16,086 bases of DNA from Candidatus Poribacteria bacterium. GTDB lineage: Bacteria > Poribacteria > WGA-4E > GCA-2687025. Shown one piece after another: positions 1-5,984 of the stretch. The notes under the pieces were generated by a model, which was not told the origin of the DNA, made no database searches, and worked only from the letters and a program-made list of their open reading frames with translations. Position 1 is the first letter of the stretch; each line of letters opens with the position of its first letter. A program made the position numbers and the translations under genes. The stretch spans positions 1-16,086 of the forward strand of contig NYZG01000215.1 of the NCBI GenBank assembly GCA_002687025.1, read 5' to 3'.

Positions 1-884
1 GGGTGATCCTGGACATGGATAGCTCAGAGAGCCCGGTGCACGGAGAACAGGAGGGTGCGGCCTACAACGGACACTTTGGCTGTGTGTGCTATCACCCGAT
101 CTTTGTCTTCAACCAGTTCGGGGACTGCGAGGGGGCCATGCTCCGGCCTGGGAACGTCCATAGCGCGGACAATTGGCGGCAGGTGCTGGACCCCATCCTG
201 GCCCGCTACGAGCGGATGGGAGTGCGCCGGTACTTCAGGGCCGATGCCGCCTTCGCCAAGCCGGAGGTATACGAGTACCTGGAGGAGCGGCGCGTACTCT
301 ACGCCATGAGGCTCCCTAGCAACGAGGTGCTGCAATGGGAGATTGCCCCTCTGTTGAGAAGGCCGGTGGGAAGACCACCCAAGAAGCCTATCATCTGGTA
401 TGACGACTGCTGGTATCAGGCGGGGAGTTGGGACCGTCCTCGGCGGGTGGTGGCCAAGGTGGAGTGGCACCAGGGAGAGCTGTTCCCTCGGGTGGGCTTC
501 ATCGTCACCAACATGTCGGCTGGCCCCGAAGGGGTAGTGCATTTCTACAATGGCCGAGGCACTGCAGAGCAGTGGATCAAAGAGGGCAAGTACGCCCTGA
601 ACTGGACGCGGCTGTCCTGCCACAGGTTCGTGGCCAACCAGGTGCGGTTGGCTCTGTTCATCCTGGCCTACAACCTGGGAAACTTCCTGCGCAGGCTATG
701 CCTGCCCAAGGCGGTCAAGCACTGGTCGTTGCGCACCGTGCAAGTCAAGCTCATCAAGATCGGGGCACGGCTGGTGCGCCACGCCCGGCGGCTGGTGTTC
801 CAGCTCGCTGAGGTGGCCGCCTCGCGAGACCTGTTCCAGGGGGTGCTGGAGCGTATCGGCCGGCTCCGTCCAGTACCAGGGTAG
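1..884 (+). mobile_element. IS1380-family transposase, 5'-truncated by window edge
   Basis: DDE transposase that would cut and move an insertion sequence of the IS1380 family. The reading frame is open at base 1, so the start lies upstream; about 293 residues are visible. IS1380 transposases are usually about 430-450 residues, so roughly the first third is missing only because of the window edge. Visible hallmarks: ILDMDSSESPVHGEQEG (first catalytic Asp region, residues 2-18 of the visible part), YNGHFG, RPGNVHSADNW, the second Asp in YFRADAAFAKPE (D81), and the GRGTAEQWIKEGK block (about 185-196) with the catalytic Glu. The helical C-terminal part AYNLGNFLRRL is typical of the family. It ends at a clean TAG with no internal stop, so the visible part is intact. 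The family call is from motif recognition and is quite secure; activity cannot be judged without the left end. Confidence 0.9.
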
Positions 885-1178
885 TGATTGTCATTGATGT
901 CGAGGCGGATTCGAGGTGACCTGGGGGAAGGTGCGCCCATCGAAGGGTGCGACCCCGGTGGAGACGTGCCAGACACGCTTTCGGGAGCCATATGGAGACA
1001 GCAAATCGCAAGAGCAGCCTTACCTGGGGATCAGATCGGGATAGACGGCATCGGAGGCTGCTGCTATGGTTCACTCCATCACCGTCGCCCCGTCAATCAG
1101 GGTGCTAGCAGTTTGAAATGGGAAATCCCGGGTGAGGTGGCGGCACCCGTGGGTGCCGCTCTGAAACGGAGAGGAGTG
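885..1178. other. Non-coding spacer after the transposase, possible IS right end
   Basis: About 294 bases without a convincing gene. The open frame that crosses it (from 888) is only the upstream extension of the small membrane protein starting at 1179 and has no ribosome binding site of its own. IS1380 elements carry some non-coding sequence after the transposase before the right inverted repeat. The stretch at about 1111-1137, gaaatgggaaatcccgggtg followed by agg, ends in G-rich sequence as IS right ends often do, but the matching left end is outside the window, so this boundary is a guess. No tRNA or terminator is visible. Confidence 0.4.
1140..1159. repeat. Perfect 9-bp inverted repeat ahead of the small-gene cluster
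   Basis: GCGGCACCC at 1140-1148 and GGGTGCCGC at 1151-1159 are exact reverse complements separated by GT. The palindrome sits 19 bases before the ATG at 1179, just upstream of the GGAGAGGAG ribosome binding site. It could be a protein-binding operator or a leader hairpin, or belong to the end of the upstream insertion sequence. No T-run follows, so it is not an obvious intrinsic terminator. Which of these applies cannot be decided from sequence alone. Confidence 0.5.
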
Positions 1179-1415
1179 ATGTCAGATCGCACGATACGTA
1201 CCGGTAGCTGGCTTGGCTGGGCGCTGCTCATAGTCGGTGTGCTCGCCCTGAGCGCCTATGGCGTGTACGGGTTTGCCGTCGACGATGCCGTCGCTACAGG
1301 GGAGAAGACCGCCGTTGCTCTCGCGGCCGTCGGCCTGGTCGTGCTCTTCCTTACGGTCCTGGGCCAGCGGCTGCGCGAGCGCAAGACCGACAAATATGAG
1401 GACGTGCAGCTATGA
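1179..1415 (+). CDS. Small two-helix membrane protein
   Basis: Predicted 78-residue integral membrane protein of unknown function. Two hydrophobic segments are visible, at about residues 11-32 (LGWALLIVGVLALSAYGVYG) and 43-63 (KTAVALAAVGLVVLFLTVLG), joined by a short acidic loop. A charged cytoplasmic-type tail follows, rich in Arg/Lys/Glu and ending KTDKYEDVQL. The ATG at 1179 is chosen because GGAGAGGAG lies immediately upstream and the first helix then begins near the N-terminus; the same frame is open further upstream but has no such signal. The stop overlaps the start of the next gene (ATGA at 1412-1415), which indicates translational coupling with the YbjQ-family gene and a shared role. 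I do not recognise a named family. Confidence 0.72.
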   Translation: MSDRTIRTGSWLGWALLIVGVLALSAYGVYGFAVDDAVATGEKTAVALAAVGLVVLFLTVLGQRLRERKTDKYEDVQL

Positions 1416-1747
1416 GCAACATCATCGTGGTGACCAGCCCGGGCATTCCCGGGCGGCGGATTGTGCGCACACTGGGCCTGGTGCGGGGCAATACCATTCG
1501 CGCCCGGCACCTGGGCAATGACGTGCTGGCCGGGTTACGCAATCTGGTCGGTGGCGAAATCCACGAGTACGCCAAACTCCTTGCCGAGAGCCGCGAACAA
1601 TCGCTCGACCGCATGATTGCCGAAGCCGAATCGCTAGGCGCCAATGCGATCATCAGCGCGGCCTTTGCCACCTCGGTCGTCATGGGCGGAGCAGCGGAGA
1701 TCCTGGCCTATGGCACAGCCGTGGTGGTCGAAGAAGAGCCATCGTGA
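1412..1747 (+). CDS. YbjQ/UPF0145 family heavy-metal-binding-like protein
   Basis: A 111-residue cytoplasmic protein of the YbjQ (UPF0145) family, whose length is normally about 100-110 residues. Family features visible: the opening strand IIVVTSPGIPGRRIVRTLG, the GLVRGNTIRARHLGNDVLAG stretch, the GGEIHEYAKLLAESREQSL helix, the SLGANAIISAAFATS strand, and AEILAYGTAVVVEE at the C-terminus. The family is sometimes annotated as putative heavy-metal binding and forms oligomeric rings, but its biochemical role is unsettled and I see no clear metal-ligand cluster here. Its ATG overlaps the stop of the membrane protein before it by four bases. Small membrane-protein genes flank it on both sides, so a membrane-associated complex is a reasonable inference. 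Family assignment is confident; function is not. Confidence 0.88.
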   Translation: MSNIIVVTSPGIPGRRIVRTLGLVRGNTIRARHLGNDVLAGLRNLVGGEIHEYAKLLAESREQSLDRMIAEAESLGANAIISAAFATSVVMGGAAEILAYGTAVVVEEEPS

Positions 1748-1803
1748 CCCAGCCTGCCGCAATTGCAGACCGCCTACGCAGCCAGATGGCCGCGATGATG
1801 TAG
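1744..1803 (+). CDS. Possible 19-residue mini-ORF coupled to the YbjQ gene
   Basis: A GTG at 1744 overlaps the TGA of the preceding gene as GTGA, and the frame stays open for 19 codons to a TAG at 1801: MTQPAAIADRLRSQMAAMM if the GTG is read as Met. The overlap geometry resembles translational coupling, and the peptide would be an amphipathic helix. It is too short to separate from chance, and no ribosome binding site beyond the coupled stop is visible. It may equally be the remains of a longer gene or simply spacer ahead of the next small gene. Confidence 0.2.
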   Translation: MTQPAAIADRLRSQMAAMM

Positions 1804-1820
1804 GCACCGGAGGAAGGAGC

Positions 1821-1964
1821 ATGGTGGCAACCGTGTGGATCGGGGTGGCCGCGCTCGGTCTCATCATTGGTCTAGTTGGGGCGGCGCTCTGGATGCGACG
1901 AGGACGGCATGAAGACCGCGACGGCCTCACGTGGTTGATCCCGTTCATGGGGAATATGCTCTGA
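1821..1964 (+). CDS. 47-residue single-pass membrane miniprotein
   Basis: Starts at an ATG seven bases after the AGGAAGG core of a strong ribosome binding site (AGGAAGGAGC, 1811-1820). One long hydrophobic helix spans about residues 2-25 (VATVWIGVAALGLIIGLVGA), with Gly residues spaced as in helix-packing motifs. It is followed by a basic/acidic stretch (RRGRHEDRDG) and a short hydrophobic tail, WLIPFMGNML. The positive charges after the helix suggest an N-out, C-in orientation. It sits 73 bases after the YbjQ-family gene and 46 before the next membrane protein, all in one direction, so they are likely co-transcribed. I do not recognise a family; the strong ribosome binding site is the main reason to believe it. 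Confidence 0.6.
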   Translation: MVATVWIGVAALGLIIGLVGAALWMRRGRHEDRDGLTWLIPFMGNML

Positions 1965-2010
1965 ACCCGAGGCGGTGGCTGCGCCCCGCACCGAAGGAGG
2001 AGCGGCAGCA

Positions 2011-2205
2011 ATGGCCAACCAGTGGGTCATGCGCCTGGGTACCGGCGTGGTCGTGGGAGTGGCTGTAGGCCTGGTTGTGGGTGCAGTCGGAGCTGTGGTC
2101 GGGACCGTGAGCGGGTCGGCCGGCGGGGCACTCGTCGGAGCCGTGAGTGGCGCCATCACCGGGCTGATCGTAGTCTGGCTGTCGCGACGGACGGCAGCAG
2201 ACTAG
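2011..2205 (+). CDS. 64-residue glycine-zipper membrane protein
   Basis: Small, very hydrophobic protein. From about residue 6 to 57 it is almost only Gly, Ala, Val, Ile and Leu with repeated GxxxG and GxxxGxxxG spacing (GVVVGVAVGLVVGAVGAVVG, then SGSAGGALVGAVSGAITG), ending in an Arg-containing tail WLSRRTAAD. Glycine zippers of this kind pack transmembrane helices closely and occur in oligomeric membrane or pore-like proteins. The sequence allows two helices with a tight turn near SGSAGG. The ATG at 2011 is preferred over the in-frame start at 1975 because GAAGGAGG at 1993-2000 sits at a workable distance and the upstream residues look non-native. It is the last gene of the small-gene cluster. 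Function unknown. Confidence 0.62.
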   Translation: MANQWVMRLGTGVVVGVAVGLVVGAVGAVVGTVSGSAGGALVGAVSGAITGLIVVWLSRRTAAD

Positions 2206-2408
2206 CGTCCTACCAACTAGGCCCACGCGAGCGGCGTGAGCCGGGGCAGCAGCGTTCATCGCCAGAAGAGCCAGCTCCCAGCGGCCATCCGGACAGAGAA
2301 GGAACCGTGAGCCCTTCGCACCCGCGTCCACCCCCTCCCCAGCGCTTCAAGATTATGTCAATCATCCAGGTCACACCTTCGTTTTGAGTGGTGAGGTGCA
2401 CATCCGGG

Positions 2409-2786
2409 TCACTCTAGGTCGTCTATGAGTGCAAGCGCCTCATCGAGGCCCTCGAGGTATCCCTCCCAAAAAGACCGTGAGGTCGTCACCTGTACTCCAG
2501 GTGCCACCCTTTCCGTCGAGGTTTCTATGGTCGGTGCAGCAAGCAGCGCTTCTACCTCCCTCGTTTTCTTGGCAAGCACTGGTTCTACTTCCCCCCTTTG
2601 CCCCGAAACGGTCGGCATAGCCCTGCTTCCAGCGGCTCGTTCCGTCCCAAAAGCGAGAGCGTATAGGCGACCATTCGCTCTGTCGACTTCCTGCTCCGTC
2701 ACATCAGACGCGCTGCGCAGCGCAGCCAAATAGGCGCGTTGGACAATCCCGGGACCTGCCCCTGGTGCATGTGCCCTTAGAGACAT
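2409..2786 (-). CDS. Hypothetical protein, start uncertain
   Basis: I do not recognise this protein. From the ATG at 2786 it is about 125 residues, soluble and mostly helical by composition. It has an Ala/Arg-rich first half with a helix-like stretch (QRAYLAALRSASDVTEQEVD) and an acidic, clearly amphipathic C-terminus (FWEGYLEGLDEALALIDDLE). The frame is open up to an ATG at 2873, but that start overlaps the start codon and ribosome binding site of the divergent reductase gene and has no ribosome binding site of its own. GTG 2807 and TTG 2828 are other options, since none has a good Shine-Dalgarno sequence. GC is lower than in its neighbours, which may indicate transfer. It lies back to back with the reductase, so the very short shared control region is noteworthy. 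Confidence 0.5.
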   Translation of the reverse strand: MSLRAHAPGAGPGIVQRAYLAALRSASDVTEQEVDRANGRLYALAFGTERAAGSRAMPTVSGQRGEVEPVLAKKTREVEALLAAPTIETSTERVAPGVQVTTSRSFWEGYLEGLDEALALIDDLE

Positions 2787-2865
2787 GAAGCGGTGACGGT
2801 TCCGCACTTGTGCATAATCTATCTCCAACAGCGTAGGGCTGCTGCGGACTGGAGGGGAGGGGATC

Positions 2866-3807
2866 ATGCGCATTGCTGTCGTCGGAGCTGGTGCTGTCGG
2901 GGGGTATTACGGTGGCGCGTTGGCCAGGCACGGCGAGCAGGTGGTGCTCATCTGCCGCGGTGCCCATCGGGACGCCATCGTTCGTGATGGTCTCCAGGTG
3001 TCCAGTCATTGGGGCGACTTCACCGTGCATGTGCCTGCGACAGCCGACCCACACGAAGTAGGGCCAGTAGACCTGATCATCTATGCGGTGAAGACGTACC
3101 ACAACCCCGATGCGCTACCCCTCCTCGAGCCTCTTATCGACGAGGACACCGCGGTGCTCTCCATTCAGAACGGGGTTGAGAGCCCCGCCCGGATCGCTGC
3201 GGTCTACGGGTGGGAGCACGTCCTGGCCGGGACGACCTATATTGATGCGGCCCGGCCGGCACCAGGACGAATCGAGCAGGTGGGCGCCACCGCTCGCATC
3301 GTCTTGGGAGAGCAGGACGGCTCCCACAGCCCTCGGGCCGCCCGGGTAGCCGATGTGCTCACCAAAGAGGGCATGCAGGTCGAAGTGAGCGACGATATCG
3401 CGTCGTCGCTCTGGGCGAAGCTCGTCCAGGTAGCCGCCACCGGCACCGTCATGACGGCATCACGAGCAACGTACCTGGAGGTACTGGCCTGTCCGGTGGG
3501 GGCACTCACGGTGCGGACTGTGATGGAGGAAACTGTTGCGGTGGGTCAAGCGCACGGAGCCAAATTCGCCAGCGACGTGGTGGACGTGCGCATGGCTACC
3601 GCCGAAGCGGACGCGCCGGGTCTCGTCTCGTCGCTACAGCTCGACTTCCAGGCGGGCAACCCGCTGGAGCTCGATGACCTCCTCGGTGCGGTTGTGCGGC
3701 AGGGCCGTGCGAAGCAGGTACCGGTCCCAGCGAGTGCCGCGCTCTACACGGCCCTCTACAGGTTTCGCCAGGGACACGACGCCGGGCGTGAGCTCGGAGG
3801 GGTATAG
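2866..3807 (+). CDS. 2-dehydropantoate 2-reductase-like (PanE/ApbA) NADP-dependent oxidoreductase
   Basis: 313-residue cytoplasmic reductase of the ketopantoate reductase superfamily. The N-terminal Rossmann domain begins with MRIAVVGAGAVGGYYGGALA, where GxGxxG is at residues 7-12; VKTY near 75-78 and SIQNGVES near 99-106 match the cofactor-binding loops. The C-terminal helical domain has the catalytic Lys (LWAKL, K185) and the SSLQLDFQAGNPLELDDLLG block (255-274) with the Ser and Glu used for substrate binding in PanE. Oddity: the Asn four residues after the catalytic Lys in E. coli PanE is Val189 here, so the true substrate may not be ketopantoate. GGAGGGGAGG lies just before the ATG at 2866. 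No pantothenate genes are nearby; neighbours are catabolic hydrolases. Fold is certain, substrate is not. Confidence 0.88.
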   Translation: MRIAVVGAGAVGGYYGGALARHGEQVVLICRGAHRDAIVRDGLQVSSHWGDFTVHVPATADPHEVGPVDLIIYAVKTYHNPDALPLLEPLIDEDTAVLSIQNGVESPARIAAVYGWEHVLAGTTYIDAARPAPGRIEQVGATARIVLGEQDGSHSPRAARVADVLTKEGMQVEVSDDIASSLWAKLVQVAATGTVMTASRATYLEVLACPVGALTVRTVMEETVAVGQAHGAKFASDVVDVRMATAEADAPGLVSSLQLDFQAGNPLELDDLLGAVVRQGRAKQVPVPASAALYTALYRFRQGHDAGRELGGV

Positions 3808-3945
3808 GCTGACTAGTAGGGGCGCGATATATCGCACCCAAGGAAGCTATCTCCTCCCCGATGCGCCAAAGACGGAGAGGGGAGGAAATGTGCCCCCTTC
3901 CCCTGTCGCAACGGGGGAAGGGCTGGGGAAGGGGGCTAGCCACAC
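3808..3945. repeat. Cluster of three extragenic palindromes
   Basis: The spacer after the reductase holds three separate inverted repeats in about 100 bases. First, GCGATATATCGC at 3824-3835 is a perfect palindrome inside the context GTAGGGGC...GCACCC. Second, TCCTCCCC at 3852-3859 pairs with GGGGAGGA at 3879-3886 around a 19-base loop. Third, CCCTTCCCC at 3895-3903 pairs exactly with GGGGAAGGG at 3914-3922 and is followed by CTGGGGAAGGGGG. The third element shares its core with the hairpin at 10227-10248. Such G/C-rich extragenic palindromes occur in many copies in Chloroflexota and some other genomes (from memory). They may act as transcript ends or be mobile repeat remnants. Confidence 0.65.
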
Positions 3946-4071
3946 GTGATGATGTCCTCCTCACGCGGATGCCTATGCAGGTTCGCTCCTGCGCTGGTGG
4001 CAATGCTATGCTGCAACCGCGTTGGCGCTGATCGTCGTTCAGCGTCGGTGGTCGGCAAGGAGACGGAGAGC

Positions 4072-5076
4072 ATGGCAGCAGCAGAGGCGGCAAACCGACT
4101 GTACGAGGAGTCTATCGTCATCGACGGACTCAACGTGAGCAATTGGCAGAGCTCTGCCGTCTACCGCAGTCTTCATGCCGGGCGTGTAACTGCCATCAAT
4201 GCCACCATCGCCGTCTGGGAAGACTACCGCCAGACAATGGATAACGTCGCCGCCTGGCTGCGCCGGTTCCAGGAGCGCCAGGACACATTGATGCCAGTCG
4301 CTGCGGTCCAGGACATCCGCCGGGCGAAGCAGGACCAGAAGGTGGGCGTGATTCTAGGCTGGCAGAACGCTACACCCATCGAGAACAACCTCGACCGCCT
4401 CGCAGTCTTCCATGCCCTGGGCGTGCGCGTTGTTCAGCTCACCTACAACGAACGTAACCTCTTGGGCAACGGCTGCTACGAGCGGATAGACGACGGTCTC
4501 AGCCACTTCGGCCGGGACGCGGTGCGTGAGATGAACCGGCTGGGGATACTTATCGACCTCTCTCATGTGGGCGACCGCACGACGCTCGACGCGATTGAGC
4601 GCTCCGAGCAGCCCGTCGCGATCACCCATGCCAATGCGCGCGCCTTCTTCGACCATGTCCGCAACAAGACCGATGAGGCGCTGCAATTGCTGGCCGAACG
4701 CGGGGGGGTCATCGGCGCCAATGCCTTTCCCCATTTCCTGCGCCGCGGCTTCGAGTCCACCCTGGCAGACTATGGAGACGCCATCGAGGATCTGGTAGAG
4801 CGGGTGGGGATTGACCATGTCGGGATCGGCACGGACTATACCCAGGATCAACCCAAGGCGTTCTTCGACTGGCTCATTGCCCAGCAGGGCACGAAGTTCC
4901 ATGTGCGGCCGGTGGCCTTTCCCGATCCGGTGATCCATCCGCAAGGGATGGAGACACCCGATGCGCTGTCCAACGTGACCGCAGAGCTACTCCGCCGTGG
5001 CTACCGCCCGGAGGATGTAGCCAAGATTATGGGAGGCAACTGGCTACGTTTGTTCCAGACAGTATGGGCATCGTAG
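4072..5076 (+). CDS. Peptidase M19 (membrane dipeptidase)-family protein with altered metal site
   Basis: 334-residue TIM-barrel protein of the M19 renal-dipeptidase family, which normally uses two zinc ions to cleave dipeptides. Recognisable blocks: IDGLNVSNW (17-25), GVRVVQLTYNERNLLGNGCY (117-136), GILIDLSHVGDRTTLDAI (158-175, with H165), PVAITHANARAFF (181-193, H186), HVGIGTDYTQ (249-258, D255) and the C-terminal KIMGGNWLRLF. H165, H186 and D255 match metal or acid residues of the family. However, the usual HxD at the first strand is L20/V22, and the bridging Glu appears as Q98 in GWQNA. The binuclear site looks incomplete, so the activity may differ. The ATG at 4072 follows GGAGACGGAGAG; the in-frame ATG at 3946 would add 42 unlike residues. 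No signal peptide. Confidence 0.85.
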   Translation: MAAAEAANRLYEESIVIDGLNVSNWQSSAVYRSLHAGRVTAINATIAVWEDYRQTMDNVAAWLRRFQERQDTLMPVAAVQDIRRAKQDQKVGVILGWQNATPIENNLDRLAVFHALGVRVVQLTYNERNLLGNGCYERIDDGLSHFGRDAVREMNRLGILIDLSHVGDRTTLDAIERSEQPVAITHANARAFFDHVRNKTDEALQLLAERGGVIGANAFPHFLRRGFESTLADYGDAIEDLVERVGIDHVGIGTDYTQDQPKAFFDWLIAQQGTKFHVRPVAFPDPVIHPQGMETPDALSNVTAELLRRGYRPEDVAKIMGGNWLRLFQTVWAS

Positions 5077-5127
5077 GCTTGCCAGTGTGCATGGCAACGA
5101 CCATCGTCGGGTAGCCAGGAGGTCTAT

Positions 5128-5967
5128 GTGGGTATATTCGTCAACCATGTCCATGTATTTCCGGAGTGGCTGCGGCCAGACGGGACAATTGACCAGTTCC
5201 GTGCGGTCATGGATGCCTGCGGCATTGATCGGGCCTCCCTGTGGGCACCGTTTTCGCACCGGTGGGCCCAAGGAGCCGCCGCCGACCAGGAGCCAGGGGC
5301 GCATAATCGCTGGCTAGCGCGGGAAGTGCAGCACCACCCCGAGTTCGTCGGCTTTGGCACCGTAGACCCGGCTGAGGGTGCGCCGCTAGCGGCCGAACAG
5401 GTACGCGAGATCGCGGAGCTTGGCCTGCGGGGGATCAAGCTGCATCCCGCCGCACAACGCTTCCGCATTGACTCCCCCTGGGTCATCCAGGTATGCAGAG
5501 CGGCTGCAAACCACAGGCTCCTCGTTGATTGGCACACCGGCACGCATCAGCACTCCCTTGCCGACAGCCATCCTCTGCTCCTGGATAGGGTTGCCGAGGC
5601 AGTGCCCGACGTCACGATGGTGTTCGAGCACGTCGGGGGCTGGTCTTTTTATCGCGATGTCGTGGCCGTCATCCAGAACCATCCCCCTGGTGCATCCGAT
5701 GGCGCTGCCCCCGGCCGGCTTTATGCTGGCATTACGAGCGTGCTGGACCGTAATCGCCGGGAGTGGTACTTGGGTGCCGCGGGGCTGGACGAGCTACGCT
5801 GGCAGTTGGGCGAGGCGCTGCTCATCTACGGCACCGACTTCCCTTACAATCGAACCGAACAGATCACCGCGGACATCGAGCTGATCCAGGGCTTGTCCTG
5901 GCCCGAGGAGGCGAAGGCAGCAGTCTTGGGTGGCAACCTTGTTCGGTTGCTGAGCACGCTCCGCTGA
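5128..5967 (+). CDS. Amidohydrolase-2 family metal-dependent hydrolase
   Basis: 279-residue TIM-barrel hydrolase or decarboxylase of the amidohydrolase-related family (PF04909 type), cytoplasmic. The metal-site signature is complete: HVH at residues 7-9 (FVNHVHVF), GIKLHPAAQRF with H106, LVDWHTGTH with H136, MVFEHVGGW with H168, and IYGTDFPYN with the catalytic Asp237. Proteins of this family cleave C-N or C-O bonds or decarboxylate aromatic and sugar-derived acids; the exact substrate cannot be read. The start is GTG at 5128, supported by AGGAGG at 5117-5122 and by the metal-binding HxH falling at the very N-terminus as in the family. An ATG two bases earlier is out of frame. It follows the M19-like gene by 51 bases and is likely co-transcribed. 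It ends 17 bases before the convergent oxidoreductase. Confidence 0.86.
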   Translation: MGIFVNHVHVFPEWLRPDGTIDQFRAVMDACGIDRASLWAPFSHRWAQGAAADQEPGAHNRWLAREVQHHPEFVGFGTVDPAEGAPLAAEQVREIAELGLRGIKLHPAAQRFRIDSPWVIQVCRAAANHRLLVDWHTGTHQHSLADSHPLLLDRVAEAVPDVTMVFEHVGGWSFYRDVVAVIQNHPPGASDGAAPGRLYAGITSVLDRNRREWYLGAAGLDELRWQLGEALLIYGTDFPYNRTEQITADIELIQGLSWPEEAKAAVLGGNLVRLLSTLR

Positions 5968-5984
5968 TGAGGCGTGTCCCGGTT

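Noticed and set aside
24..623. 199-codon minus-strand open frame within the transposase
   Set aside because: It is antisense to a strongly conserved IS1380 transposase and has no family-like features.
888..1178. Longer N-terminal version of the small membrane protein starting at 888
   Set aside because: No ribosome binding site at 888, the extra residues look random, and GGAGAGGAG directly before the ATG at 1179 gives a better start.
2206..2408. Search for an RNA gene or terminator in the spacer after the glycine-zipper gene
   Set aside because: No cloverleaf, no stable hairpin with T-run and no convincing short frame could be found by eye.
3946..4071. 42-residue N-terminal extension of the M19-like protein, with a hydrophobic Cys-containing stretch that could be taken for a lipoprotein signal
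   Set aside because: The segment overlaps the spacer with palindromic repeats, has no proper lipobox order after a basic start, and a good ribosome binding site precedes the internal ATG at 4072.
4354..4944. 196-codon minus-strand frame opposite the M19-like gene
   Set aside because: Mirror of a conserved coding region, with no ribosome binding site or motif of its own.
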